Positions 35,582-44,614 of a stretch of 64,000 nt of DNA are shown here, in pieces. Origin of the DNA: Bacillota bacterium (lineage in GTDB: Bacteria; Bacillota; Clostridia; Christensenellales; UMGS416). The stretch is taken from assembly GCA_023421955.1 (NCBI GenBank), contig JAEZSE010000005.1:211103-275102 (forward strand), written 5' to 3'. Below the pieces are notes generated by a model, which worked only from the letters and a program-made list of their open reading frames with translations, had not been told where the DNA came from and did no database searches. The position numbers were made by a program, and so were the translations under genes. The stretch's first letter is position 1. Each line of letters begins with the position of its first letter.

Positions 35582-36583
35582 ATGCGTTACGGCAACATCA
35601 AGATCTTCACAGGTAACTCAAATCCAGCGCTGGCAAATGAAATCGCCCAGGTGTTGGGCTTGCCGATGGGCCAGATTGCTGTGGGACGCTTCAGCGACGG
35701 CGAGATCTCGGTGAACACCTTTGAAACGGTGCGCGGCTGCGATGTGTTCGTGGTGCAGTCCACTTGCACGCCGGTCAACGACAACCTGATGGAACTCCTG
35801 ATCATGATCGACTCCTTCCGGAGAGCATCCGCCGGGCGGATCACGGCAGTGATCCCATATTACGGTTATGCCCGTCAGGACAGGAAGGCCAAGGCCCGTG
35901 ATCCCATCACCGCCAAGCTTGTGGCCGACCTCATCGCGGCCGCAGGCACAGACCGGGTGCTCACGATGGATTTACACGCGCTTCAGATCCAGGGCTTTTT
36001 CAATATTCCGGTGGATCATATGCTGGGCATGCCCACGCTTGTGGAGCATTACCGCGAGTGCCGGTGCATCGGTGAGGATGTGGTGGTGGTTTCTCCCGAT
36101 CTGGGCTCAGTCACCCGTGCCAGGGCGTTCGCCGAGCAGATCAACGCACCTCTTGCCATTATTGACAAACGGCGGCCAAGAGCCAATGTAGCTGAGGTGA
36201 TGAACCTCATCGGTGAGGTGAAGGGCAAGCGCGTCATCCTCTTTGACGACATGATTGACACCGCCGGTACAATTGTAAACGGCGCAGCGGCATTGATTGA
36301 GCGGGGGGCGAAGGATGTGTATGCCTGCTGCACCCATGGCGTGCTGTCGGGCCCTGCAATAGAGCGTATCGAGAACTCGTCGATCAAGGAGCTTGTGGTC
36401 ACCAATACCATCCCAATGAGCGCCGAGAAGCGGCTTTCCAAGATCAAAGTGCTGTCAGTTGCAAGGGTGTTTGCTGAAGCCATTGAGCGCATTTATGAGG
36501 ATTTGCCGGTAAGCTCGCTTTTCACCCGCACACCCTCAGTGATCCGGCCCATCACATTGCCCCGCAAGGAGGAAATGGAGTGA
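35582..36583 (+). CDS. prs: ribose-phosphate pyrophosphokinase
   Basis: Makes PRPP from ribose-5-phosphate and ATP. Key segments: [15 protein letters not shown] at the start, [22 protein letters not shown] and the PRPP loop [17 protein letters not shown]. At 333 residues it is slightly longer than usual because of a C-terminal tail ([15 protein letters not shown]). ATG 35582 is behind AAAGGGGAG. The TGA overlaps the GTG of the HAD gene. Confidence 0.95.
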   Translation: MRYGNIKIFTGNSNPALANEIAQVLGLPMGQIAVGRFSDGEISVNTFETVRGCDVFVVQSTCTPVNDNLMELLIMIDSFRRASAGRITAVIPYYGYARQDRKAKARDPITAKLVADLIAAAGTDRVLTMDLHALQIQGFFNIPVDHMLGMPTLVEHYRECRCIGEDVVVVSPDLGSVTRARAFAEQINAPLAIIDKRRPRANVAEVMNLIGEVKGKRVILFDDMIDTAGTIVNGAAALIERGAKDVYACCTHGVLSGPAIERIENSSIKELVVTNTIPMSAEKRLSKIKVLSVARVFAEAIERIYEDLPVSSLFTRTPSVIRPITLPRKEEME

Positions 36584-37305
36584 TCCATAAAAAAGCATTG
36601 TTGTTTGACCTGGATGGCACGTTGCTGCCGATGGACCGGGAGGAATTTGTGCGGGCATATCTGCCGGAGATTTCTGCCGCAGGCAGTTCGCTGGGCAATC
36701 CTCGCATGATTGCTGATAGCATTTTAAAGGGTTCTTATGCAATGGCCAAGTCCGCCAATCCGGAGCAAACACTGGAGCAGGTATTCTGGGAGACGTTTGC
36801 GAAGCTGAGTGGCATCACCCGGCAGTCTTCCGAGGCCATATTCAATAACTATTACCTGAGCAGTGCATTTGACCGGCTGCAAACTCTCACACCTGCTGAG
36901 CCGCTGGTGTCTGAAATTATCAGCGCCGCAAAGCATACAGGCCTTAGGCTTATCCTTGCCACCAGCCCCATGTTCCCCCGAGTTGCCATTGAGAAGCGTG
37001 TTGCATGGGCTGGGCTAAAACCGGATGACTTTGAGCACATCACGACGTATGAGCAGTATCACGCGGCCAAGCCCCATCGGCTCTACTTTGAGGAGATCCT
37101 TGGCAATCTCGGGTTGACAGCGGGGGAGTGCATCATGATTGGCAACGATGCCCGCGAAGACCTGCCCGCCCCCACAGAGATGGGCATGGAAACATTCCTG
37201 CTGCTGGATCATGCAATCATTCCGGAGGGAATGGAATACAGGTGCGATCATCAAGGGCGGTATGCGGATTTATTGGAGTTTATCCGGGGGTATTCATGTA
37301 CCTGA
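36580..37305 (+). CDS. HAD family hydrolase
   Basis: The 241-residue protein has the HAD nucleophile motif [10 protein letters not shown] at residues 7-16, [11 protein letters not shown] as motif II and [18 protein letters not shown] as motif IV. A helical cap lies between motifs I and II. It is probably a small-molecule phosphatase with an undefined substrate. GTG 36580 overlaps the prs stop, and the end overlaps pth by 10 bases, placing it within the purR-glmU-prs-pth operon. Confidence 0.85.
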   Translation: MIHKKALLFDLDGTLLPMDREEFVRAYLPEISAAGSSLGNPRMIADSILKGSYAMAKSANPEQTLEQVFWETFAKLSGITRQSSEAIFNNYYLSSAFDRLQTLTPAEPLVSEIISAAKHTGLRLILATSPMFPRVAIEKRVAWAGLKPDDFEHITTYEQYHAAKPHRLYFEEILGNLGLTAGECIMIGNDAREDLPAPTEMGMETFLLLDHAIIPEGMEYRCDHQGRYADLLEFIRGYSCT

Positions 37306-37856
37306 TCGCCGGCCTGGGAAACCCCGGCATGCAATATGAAAAAACACGCCACAACCTGGGCTATTGGGCGGTGGACGAGCTTGCGCGCCTATGGAAGCTC
37401 TCCTTCCGGTCAGAGCGTTACCGGGGCTATTTTTCCAACGGCAGTGTAGCAAGTAACGCGGTGGCGCTCATCAAGCCGACCACCTATATGAATTTGAGCG
37501 GCCTCAGTATCACCGATGCACTGAGGGGTCTAAAAGCTGATATGTCAGAGTTGGTCGTTGTTTATGATGACATGGACTTGCCGGTGGGCAAGATCCGCAT
37601 CCGCCTGAAGGGCGGGCCTGGCACCCACAACGGCATGAAATCTATTGTGGGGGAGCTGGGCTCTGAGGATTTCATACGAGTGCGGATCGGCATTGGGAAC
37701 CCATCGGAAGGCGTTGACACCGTTGATTATGTGTTGGGAAAGCCAATGGGGGAGGAGCTTGCTCTTCTCACAGAAGCCGCAGCCCGGGCTGCCGAGGCCA
37801 TCGACGCCATCGTGCGGTTTGGGCCGGAAAAGGCGATGCAGCGGTATAACAAATGA
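37296..37856 (+). CDS. pth: peptidyl-tRNA hydrolase
   Basis: The 186-residue enzyme releases tRNA from stalled peptidyl-tRNA. The signature [19 protein letters not shown] is at the start, with the catalytic histidine in RHN; later MNLSG, VYDDMDLPVGKIRIR and KGGPGTHNGMKS. The frame is open upstream, but ATG 37296 gives the exact family N-terminus. It is the last gene of its operon; mfd, often next in Bacillus, is found 7 kb away. Confidence 0.95.
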   Translation: MYLIAGLGNPGMQYEKTRHNLGYWAVDELARLWKLSFRSERYRGYFSNGSVASNAVALIKPTTYMNLSGLSITDALRGLKADMSELVVVYDDMDLPVGKIRIRLKGGPGTHNGMKSIVGELGSEDFIRVRIGIGNPSEGVDTVDYVLGKPMGEELALLTEAAARAAEAIDAIVRFGPEKAMQRYNK

Positions 37857-37862
37857 TTGCGA

Positions 37863-38627
37863 TCAACGCTTCACAGATAGGATGACCTGCTGCAGGCATT
37901 TGTGGTGCATAGGCACGGTCATATCATAGTCTCCGTAACCAGCAACAGTATCCATGCCAAGGTTGTTGAAAATCTCTGTAATTTCCTCATAATTGTAGAG
38001 CCTCGTGGATGAATGAGCCTCGATGCTTTCCGGCGGCATTGCGATCTCGCAGAATCGGATGCTAAACCCACCATAAAGCATCCGTTTTGATGCTGCGTCG
38101 TATTCAAACGATGGCAGCGAGATGCCGTGACTCCCAATTTCCCAATGTTTTTTTGGGAAGTGCATTTCAGCATGTTCCCGGCTGCAGATGTCGATCAGGC
38201 TTTTTCCGCCTGGCTTCAGGGCTTCGGCGATCACCTCGAAGATTTTATGGTTCTCGTCATCATTTTCCAGATATCCGATTGCGCCATCCGCCAAATTTAG
38301 CACCGCATCAAATTCCTCATAAAATGAAACGTTCCTGATATCCGACTTCAGGAAAGTAACATCAAGCCCTTCTGCTTTTGCCGAGTTCCTTGCATCGGTA
38401 ACATAGCTTTCTGTGATATCCACGCCAACTACCTGGAACCCTCTTCTCGCCAGCTCCAAGCTGTGCCTGCCATAACCGCACGCCAGGTCCAAAATGCGCT
38501 CGCTGCCTGTCAACCCCATTGCCTTAATGATGAAATCTACTTGTTGGCCGGTTTGCTCCACCCAGGAATCACCTTTAATGTCAAGGCTCCAGATCCTTTT
38601 ATACCAGTCAGAATGCGGTTGTTTCAT
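37863..38627 (-). CDS. class I SAM-dependent methyltransferase
   Basis: A 254-residue protein with the Rossmann motif ILDLACGYGRHSLELARRG and downstream VVGVDIT and NLADGAIGYL. A family of small-molecule methyltransferases is likely, but no substrate is indicated. ATG 38627 follows GGAGG by 8 bases. It is convergent with pth, with 6 bases between stops. Confidence 0.8.
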   Translation of the reverse strand: MKQPHSDWYKRIWSLDIKGDSWVEQTGQQVDFIIKAMGLTGSERILDLACGYGRHSLELARRGFQVVGVDITESYVTDARNSAKAEGLDVTFLKSDIRNVSFYEEFDAVLNLADGAIGYLENDDENHKIFEVIAEALKPGGKSLIDICSREHAEMHFPKKHWEIGSHGISLPSFEYDAASKRMLYGGFSIRFCEIAMPPESIEAHSSTRLYNYEEITEIFNNLGMDTVAGYGDYDMTVPMHHKCLQQVILSVKR

Positions 38628-38723
38628 TTCATGACCTCCACTCGTTTCATAGCAACAATCTAGCATCGAAAACCAGAAATAGATAGACTTATCATAATGT
38701 TTTTGTTATGATGTTGTATAAGG

Positions 38724-38767
38724 TGTGGGGCTCATCCGGATGTGTCGGTGAGCCCCACATTCTCTTT
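38724..38767. other. strong hairpin of unclear role
   Basis: TGTGGGGCTCA (38724-38734) and TGAGCCCCACA (38749-38759) form a perfect 11-bp stem, and CCG/CGG inside extends it. TCTCTTTG follows on the plus strand. No plus-strand gene ends immediately upstream, so it may stop antisense or read-through transcripts before the permease promoter. Confidence 0.5.
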
Positions 38768-38830
38768 GTTGTACGTATGAATAATAAGCATCCACATTAA
38801 AAAATGATAATACAATGGTCTTCTGGATTA

Positions 38831-38858
38831 TTGACACTTCTGAAAGAATGGTTATACT
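38831..38858 (+). promoter_or_regulatory. sigma-A promoter of the uracil permease gene
   Basis: A perfect TTGACA (38831-38836), 16-base spacer and TATACT (38853-38858). The predicted leader is about 115 bases and contains the hairpin at 38916-38963. Confidence 0.82.
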
Positions 38859-38915
38859 ATATGTGGTATTATGCCGTAATTTGGGCAATTGATATGGTAT
38901 TGTTCCCCCAATGGC

Positions 38916-38963
38916 TTAACCTGCTTTTTAAAGCCTGAGAGTCATCAGGCAAAGGGCGGTTAA
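38916..38963 (+). promoter_or_regulatory. structured leader before the uracil permease
   Basis: TTAACC (38916-38921) pairs with GGTTAA (38958-38963), GCTTTTT with AAAGGGC, and GCCTGA (38933-38938) with TCAGGC (38945-38950), giving one long arm. It ends four bases before AAGGAGG (38967-38973). The segment CCTGAGAG resembles the CNGNGA loop of PyrR RNA sites, but the fold differs, so the ligand or protein is unknown. Confidence 0.55.
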
Positions 38964-38980
38964 AATAAGGAGGAAAGTCT

Positions 38981-40351
38981 ATGAACGACAAGGGTAAGGG
39001 CATTCTGGGGTATCTGCCGGACGAGAAGCCGAGCACTGGCAAGCTCATCTTCTTCGCGCTTCAGCAGATTCTGGTCATGTTCCCGGCAACCGTATTGGTT
39101 GCATTGCTGACCGGTTTCCACATCTCGACCACGATTTTTGCCAGCGGCTTGGCAACACTGTGCTTCATCTTCATCACAAAAGGCAAAATCCCGCTGTTTT
39201 ATGGTTCCAGCTTTTCCTACATCGCCGCCATTGTGGGCATTACCGGCGCAAAGTTTGGTGTGCCTGCAGCCGACGCGCTGATCTCGCAGGCTCAGTTCGG
39301 TATCATCTGTTCTGGTTTGGTCTCCATCATCGCGGGCTTGATCGTTAGCCGCTTCGGCATTGAGAGCATTGAAAAGGTGCTTCCGCCCACAATTACAGGC
39401 AGCATCGCGCTGGTCATTGGTATCTCGCTGGCCGGCACGGCCATCACCAATGCCATTGGCCTGAGCACCAGCACCACTTTCGTGGATGCCAACAACGCCA
39501 CGATTTCGTTGTCACTGTCAGCTGCTTCTGGTAATATGTGGATCGCCGCGTTGATCACACTGCTGGCAACGATTCTATTCTCGGTTTATCTCAAGGGTGT
39601 GTGGGGGCAGCTCCCCATTTTGTTGGGTATTGTGGTCGGTTACGCGGCCAGCATTCCGCTCGGCTTGATCGACTTTACAAGCATTTGGCAGGGCAAGGTG
39701 TTGGCAGTGCCTCATTTCACACTGCCCACCGTCAGCTGGCCTGCACTGCTGGCCATCATGCCCATCGCCATCGCAACAATCCCCGAGTCCACCGCACACT
39801 TGTTCCAGCTTGACCTGTATGTGGATGAGCTGGCTGAGAAGAAGGGCAAAGGCAAGTATGGCATTGCCAACAAGCTGGGCCTGAACCTGATCGGTGATGG
39901 TATCGGTGACATCGTGTCTTCGCTGTTTGGCGGCCCCGCCGGCACCAACTACGGTGAGAACCTTTCCACAATGGCCATCACGAAGAACTTTTCCGTGTGG
40001 GTTCTGGGTGCGGCAGCAGTGTTCACGATGGTGATCTCGTTCTTCCAGCCCCTCACCGACGCGGTGCGTTCCATCCCCAGCGCGGTCATCAATGGCGCCT
40101 GCATCTATCTGTTTGGCGTCATCGCGGCCCAGGGCATCGCCATCATGATCAACCGCAAGGTCAATATGTTCAGCGCCCGCAACCTGGCTGTCATCGCCAC
40201 GATCCTGGTGATCGGTTTGGGCGGCACCTATGGCTTCGCTGGTGGCATGATCCCATTCTTCGGTGCCAAGCTTCCGGCCATCGCCACAGCCTCCGTGTTC
40301 GGTATCGTGCTAAACCTGCTTTTGAGCATCGGCAAGAAGCAGGAAGACTGA
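38981..40351 (+). CDS. NCS2 family uracil-type permease
   Basis: The 456-residue transporter has 12-14 helices of the nucleobase-cation symporter-2 family. FFALQQILVMFPATVLV is typical of the first helix, and GGPAGTNYGENLSTMAIT matches the substrate-binding GGxxxTxYGEN motif of UraA-type uracil transporters rather than purine permeases. It probably imports uracil with protons. AAGGAGG precedes the ATG. It has its own promoter and structured leader and lies upstream of hppA. Confidence 0.9.
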   Translation: MNDKGKGILGYLPDEKPSTGKLIFFALQQILVMFPATVLVALLTGFHISTTIFASGLATLCFIFITKGKIPLFYGSSFSYIAAIVGITGAKFGVPAADALISQAQFGIICSGLVSIIAGLIVSRFGIESIEKVLPPTITGSIALVIGISLAGTAITNAIGLSTSTTFVDANNATISLSLSAASGNMWIAALITLLATILFSVYLKGVWGQLPILLGIVVGYAASIPLGLIDFTSIWQGKVLAVPHFTLPTVSWPALLAIMPIAIATIPESTAHLFQLDLYVDELAEKKGKGKYGIANKLGLNLIGDGIGDIVSSLFGGPAGTNYGENLSTMAITKNFSVWVLGAAAVFTMVISFFQPLTDAVRSIPSAVINGACIYLFGVIAAQGIAIMINRKVNMFSARNLAVIATILVIGLGGTYGFAGGMIPFFGAKLPAIATASVFGIVLNLLLSIGKKQED

Positions 40352-40378
40352 CAATCGCATAAACCAATATAGTGGTCG

Positions 40379-40413
40379 GCAAAGGCGCTCCGCTTGAACC
40401 GGTGCGCCTTTGC
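40379..40413 (+). terminator. hairpin after the permease gene
   Basis: GCAAAGGCGC (40379-40388) and GCGCCTTTGC (40404-40413) form a perfect 10-bp stem with a 15-base loop. The following TATGGTTTTG is a weak T tract. Confidence 0.65.
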
Positions 40414-40489
40414 TATGGTTTTGAGATTATTGTTTTGCCGTGTCAAAGCGGCGGAATTTTGTATTATATTATTTTAAGGAGGTATCCCT

Positions 40490-42571
40490 ATGCCCATCGG
40501 TCAGATTTGGCAAATCGCTGCCATCCTGGTCTCCGCTCTGGCGTTCGGTATGGCGGCGTGGCTTTACATCTGGGTGAAGTCACAACCGTCATCCAACCGC
40601 CGCATCGCCGAGGTCGGCGAACTCATCCGCAAAGGCGCAAACACCTTTTTGAAGCGCGAATACGTTGTGCTTGCCCGTTTCGCCGGTGTGATCGCTGTAT
40701 TGCTGCTCGTCTTCCTGCCCAAGCCCATTTGGCAGGGTGAGGTGGAAAAGAACATTATCATGGCCGTGGCCTTCCTTTGCGGCACGGTTCTCTCTGCGAT
40801 CGCAGGCAAGATTGGCATCCAGGTGGCCACGATCGCCAACGTGAAGGCCGCCGAGGCAGCCCAGCGTGGCATCAAGCCCTCCTTTCTGGCCGGTTTCCGC
40901 GGCGGCGCAGTCATGGGCATGGCCGTGGTCGGCACCAGCTTGCTGGGTGTGACAGCCGTGCTCATGCTCACCGGCAGCTCCACTGCCGTGTTGGGCTTCA
41001 GCTTTGGCGCGAGCTCGCTGGCCCTGTTTGCCAAGGCGGGCGGCGGTATCTTTACCAAGACCGCTGACATCAGCGCCGACCTGGTTGGCAAAGTCGAGCT
41101 CGGTATCCCCGAGGACGACCCCCGCAACCCCGCCGTCATCGCCGACAACGTAGGTGATAACGTGGGCGACGTGGCTGGTATGGGCGCAGACCTCTTTGAC
41201 TCCAACGTGGCTGCCATGGCCGCTGCGCTCATCATGGCCACTGCTATTGACAAGTCCATGGGAATTAACGTGGCCATGGTGTTCTGCTACGGCGCGCTGG
41301 GCCTGCTGGCCTCTATTATCGGTGTGGCGACTGCCCGCATGGGCAAGAAGGGCGACCCGACAACGGCTCTGAACAGCAGCACCTATGTGACCACTGCCAT
41401 CTTCGCTGCGCTTACAGCCGGCGCCACCGCGCTCTTTGGTTTCAATTGGTTCATCTGGGCGGCCACGATGGTGGGGCTGTTTGTCGGCGTAATTATCGGC
41501 ATTGCCAGCGATTATTTCACTGATGACAAGAAAAGGCCGGTCCACCATGTGGCTGAGGCCTCCAAGTCTGGCCCCGCGTTTACAATCCTGTCCGGCGTTT
41601 CTTATGGCTTCATGAGCGTGCTGCCCTCGATCGTGGGCATCGCGATCTCCGCGTTGGCTGCCTACAAGCTCTGCGAGCCCATCGGACCCGGTTACGCCAT
41701 GTTTGGCATCTCAATGGCCGCCATGGGCATGCTCTCCATCGTGGGCATGATCATCTCCAATGACGCTTATGGCCCCATTGTGGACAACGCCCGTGGTTTG
41801 GTGGAAATGGGCGATCTGGGTGAGGAAGCCCTGCAAATCACAGATGAGCTTGACTCCGCTGGCAACACCGTCAAAGCCGTCACCAAGGGCTTTGCCATTG
41901 GCGCAGCCGGCCTCACCGTGATCTCGCTGCTGGGCGCCTTCATGAGCGAAGTTAATGATGCTGCACTGGAGCTCGGCAAGACCGGTATCACTGGCTTCGA
42001 CATCATGAATCCCGCTGTGTTCTTCGGCCTGCTGGTGGGTGCCGCCATCCCGGCGGTGTTCTCCGCGATGCTGATCCTCGGTGTGGACCGCAATGCCCAG
42101 CGCATGGTGGAGGAAATCCACCGCCAGTTCCGCGAGATCGTGGGCCTGAAGGAAGGCAAAGAGGGCGTCATTCCCGAATATGACAAATGCATCGACATCG
42201 CCACCGTCGGCGCCCTGAAGGAGCTGATCCCCGCTGGTTTGATGGCGATCATCGCCACGCTGGCCGTGGGCTTCATCGGCGGCGTGCAGGCTGTGGGTGG
42301 TTTCCTGGCCGGCAACATTGTGTGCGGCCTGGTTCTTGCGCTGTTCATGTCCAACGCTGGTGGCCTGTGGGACAACGCAAAGAAGTTCGTGGAAGCCGGT
42401 AACCACGGCGGCAAGGGCTCCGATGCCCATAAGTCCGCTGTTGTCGGCGACACAGTGGGCGACCCCTTCAAGGACACTGCCGGCCCCTCGATCAACACCC
42501 AGATCACCGTGGTGTCTCTGGTGAGCTCGCTGATGGCCACGCTGTTCCTGTCGTTCAGCCTGTTCCAGTAA
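40490..42571 (+). CDS. hppA: membrane-bound proton-translocating pyrophosphatase
   Basis: The 693-residue protein has about 16 helices and couples pyrophosphate hydrolysis to ion pumping. The catalytic loops are ADISADLVGKVELGIPEDDP and ADNVGDNVGDVAGMGADLF, with DTVGDPFKDTAGPS near the end. In GNTVKAVTKG a lysine (K462) occupies the position that is alanine in potassium-dependent enzymes, so this one should be potassium-independent and a proton pump. AAGGAGG lies 7-8 bases before the ATG. It conserves energy from pyrophosphate, useful in an anaerobe. Confidence 0.95.
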   Translation: MPIGQIWQIAAILVSALAFGMAAWLYIWVKSQPSSNRRIAEVGELIRKGANTFLKREYVVLARFAGVIAVLLLVFLPKPIWQGEVEKNIIMAVAFLCGTVLSAIAGKIGIQVATIANVKAAEAAQRGIKPSFLAGFRGGAVMGMAVVGTSLLGVTAVLMLTGSSTAVLGFSFGASSLALFAKAGGGIFTKTADISADLVGKVELGIPEDDPRNPAVIADNVGDNVGDVAGMGADLFDSNVAAMAAALIMATAIDKSMGINVAMVFCYGALGLLASIIGVATARMGKKGDPTTALNSSTYVTTAIFAALTAGATALFGFNWFIWAATMVGLFVGVIIGIASDYFTDDKKRPVHHVAEASKSGPAFTILSGVSYGFMSVLPSIVGIAISALAAYKLCEPIGPGYAMFGISMAAMGMLSIVGMIISNDAYGPIVDNARGLVEMGDLGEEALQITDELDSAGNTVKAVTKGFAIGAAGLTVISLLGAFMSEVNDAALELGKTGITGFDIMNPAVFFGLLVGAAIPAVFSAMLILGVDRNAQRMVEEIHRQFREIVGLKEGKEGVIPEYDKCIDIATVGALKELIPAGLMAIIATLAVGFIGGVQAVGGFLAGNIVCGLVLALFMSNAGGLWDNAKKFVEAGNHGGKGSDAHKSAVVGDTVGDPFKDTAGPSINTQITVVSLVSSLMATLFLSFSLFQ

Positions 42572-42668
42572 ATCCCCCCTGGCCTCTGCGGAGGCCATCC
42601 CCCCTTGAATCGATGCCTCTAGCATCTACAAGGGCGGGTAGGGAAGAAACATGTTCTCCAATAATTCC

Positions 42669-42698
42669 AAGGGCCGGTATATGCATGTACCGGCCCTT
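42669..42698. terminator. hairpin between convergent hppA and the Fe-S gene
   Basis: AAGGGCCGGTA (42669-42679) pairs with TACCGGCCCTT (42688-42698), loop of 8. A second small GGCCTC/GAGGCC stem lies at about 42581-42597, also after hppA. Tails are poor in T. Confidence 0.65.
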
Positions 42699-42714
42699 CG
42701 TGTTACCGATGGCA

Positions 42715-43413
42715 TCAGTTTGCTGCCAGATACCTCTTGGTATACGGACATACCTCAATGCACTTCCCGCAGATCGTGATCTCCCCGCCAAAGCCTTGTT
42801 TTGCCCGTTCCCTGGCCGTCTTGCGGCACTTTACGGCGTCAAAGAATTCATCCCGATGCAAGTCAACTTCCCATTCCTTGCCTGAAACAGCCCCAGCCGG
42901 GCAAGCGTCGGTGCAGACCATGCAGCCGCCGCATTTGCTTTGGTTGATGGGTACGGCGGTTACCAGTGGCGCGTTGGTGAGAATGGTGGACAGCCGCACC
43001 ATGGAGCCAAACTGCGGCGTAACCAGCAATGCGCTCTTGCCGATCCAGCCGATGCCGGCGCGGGTGGCCACGGTTTTATGGGGCAGGGGGGTGCTATAAT
43101 CGGTTTCGCCGATGCCAACCCTTGCCCTTGTTTGGGGGATGGCTTCATAGCCAAGGGCTTTGAGCGCGTTTGCTCCCAGCGTCACCAGCATGTCCAGCCG
43201 TTCATTGAGGCGGTCATACCACTCGCGGTATTGCTGGGTGGGCAATTCCGCGATGCCACGGATGACATCCTTGGGGTATTTCACTGCTACGCAGATGCCG
43301 ATGGGCAGGTTCTCGCGCACGTCTGGCGGAAGCTCCGTAAGGTCGCCGAAGCCGACGAGGTCGGCGTCATGGGAGAGGAGTTCTGCTTTCAGATATTCAT
43401 TCAAGTTGCTCAT
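42715..43413 (-). CDS. epoxyqueuosine reductase-like double 4Fe-4S protein
   Basis: The 232-residue protein shares the QueG-like core (LVGFGDLTELPP; TRAGIGWIGKSALLVTPQFG). Two 4Fe-4S clusters are indicated by CGGCMVCTDACPAGA and CGKCIEVCPYTKRY. It is much shorter than true QueG (about 370) and lacks the C-terminal HEAT-like part, so it is better called a QueG-like reductase of unknown substrate. The gene is convergent with hppA. Confidence 0.8.
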   Translation of the reverse strand: MSNLNEYLKAELLSHDADLVGFGDLTELPPDVRENLPIGICVAVKYPKDVIRGIAELPTQQYREWYDRLNERLDMLVTLGANALKALGYEAIPQTRARVGIGETDYSTPLPHKTVATRAGIGWIGKSALLVTPQFGSMVRLSTILTNAPLVTAVPINQSKCGGCMVCTDACPAGAVSGKEWEVDLHRDEFFDAVKCRKTARERAKQGFGGEITICGKCIEVCPYTKRYLAAN

Positions 43414-43416
43414 GGG

Positions 43417-43863
43417 CTACCCCTTTATGAAATTGATATACGCAGTCGTCTTGTTCTTTTCCTTATAGACTAATAACCCCTTGTCGGCTTCAGAAGCCCT
43501 TGAGAAAATTTCACGCTCCACCTGGAACTGAATTCGGTGGCCATTGTCCAACTCAAAGATCAGGAAATACATGATTGCATGAGCGTGGCCAACCTGTGTT
43601 TTTTCAATTAATGTTGCCGGGAATTTTATGGTGGGAAGTTTGCTCAGTGCGTTTGCTCTGTTGAGGTATACCAATGAGAAATACATGAAGACAAAATAGA
43701 CCAGGTCAACGGTTAATAAGAGTGTGGAGAATGGTGAGTTTTGATTGAGGATATAGACGACTGTAATGGAAATGAAGATCAGGACTAGTATGATCACTTT
43801 TAGGACTCTGCTCGACCTCTTGCTTGACATACTTGATCTCCTGTTATTTGGCAGGTTGTTCAT
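43417..43863 (-). CDS. small membrane protein, DUF2500-like
   Basis: 148 residues: a basic N-terminus, two hydrophobic helices (about 22-43 and 47-67) and a soluble beta-rich C-terminal domain (YFLIFELDNGHRIQFQV, then EADKGLLVYKEK) resembling DUF2500. No function is known. Its ATG overlaps the stop of the upstream DUF4085 gene by 4 bases, so the two are co-translated. Confidence 0.65.
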   Translation of the reverse strand: MNNLPNNRRSSMSSKRSSRVLKVIILVLIFISITVVYILNQNSPFSTLLLTVDLVYFVFMYFSLVYLNRANALSKLPTIKFPATLIEKTQVGHAHAIMYFLIFELDNGHRIQFQVEREIFSRASEADKGLLVYKEKNKTTAYINFIKG

Positions 43864-44591
43864 GACGATTCCTTCGGCTTTTTTGTCAATTCTATAAAGG
43901 ATGCTTGCAAAATGAGTTCCTTGAGTTCAAGTTGAGCGCCATTATCATCTGATACATTGGTAAAAAACAATACATGTAATTCTATTCCGTCATTAATCAA
44001 ATAAATCTCATCATATAACCACGAAGCTGAAAGATAGTTTGACTCATGCTTTAGAATCTTGGCATTTCGTAGTATAAGTCTCAGATTCTCAGGAGGGGTA
44101 TAGTCGCTTTCAAGCTCGATAATAAAGTCGTTACCTTCTACATGAGCAGATAGGACAGTGCTATCATGGAAACTCATGTTATCAACATCAAAGTTTACAT
44201 GCTTCTTGATTTTCTCTGAGATCGTCTTGTAGATGCGCTGATACTCGTAAAGCGGCCTGTCCATCTCCGCTCTTTGCATCCGGATTAGCTTTTCAAGCTT
44301 GCGTTTGTTCTCCTTTGTCACTACGCCAAGCTCCAGCACCCGAACATCTGCAATCTCCTGACGGATTGCATCAGGCAGTCGCTCACGCAGCAATTCCACG
44401 AACATTTTATGGGTTTCTCTATATGATTCCTCATTCGCTTTATATTGGCCGCATTCATCCTGGATTCTCATATATAGTACAGCCTGATAAAACTCTTCAG
44501 AGTATGTACCAGCCTTTGGGTTAATCCTTAGGGGTCTTAATGCAATTGTTTTCTGGCAATTTTGATACCATTCCTTTGTAAAGTACTTCAT
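43860..44591 (-). CDS. DUF4085 family protein
   Basis: The 243-residue protein starts KYFTKEWYQNCQKT, the family hallmark of DUF4085. It is charged and soluble, helical in the middle (EVVTKENKRKLEKLIRMQ-like region) with a C-terminal beta-rich half (DNMSFHDSTVLSAHVEGNDF). The role is unknown. It lies between a DsrE-like gene and a DUF2500-like gene on the minus strand, and base composition is more A/T-rich than in surrounding housekeeping genes. Confidence 0.75.
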   Translation of the reverse strand: MKYFTKEWYQNCQKTIALRPLRINPKAGTYSEEFYQAVLYMRIQDECGQYKANEESYRETHKMFVELLRERLPDAIRQEIADVRVLELGVVTKENKRKLEKLIRMQRAEMDRPLYEYQRIYKTISEKIKKHVNFDVDNMSFHDSTVLSAHVEGNDFIIELESDYTPPENLRLILRNAKILKHESNYLSASWLYDEIYLINDGIELHVLFFTNVSDDNGAQLELKELILQASFIELTKKPKESS

Positions 44592-44614
44592 GTCGGTTTT
44601 CTCCTAATAAGTTG

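Noticed and set aside
38930..38950. TPP riboswitch suggested by CTGAGA in the permease leader
   Set aside because: The other thi-box parts (GGGGTGC, ACCTGATCTGG, the closing arm) are absent.
40589..41548. 319-codon reverse frame inside hppA
   Set aside because: His/Gly-rich shadow of the pyrophosphatase coding sequence.
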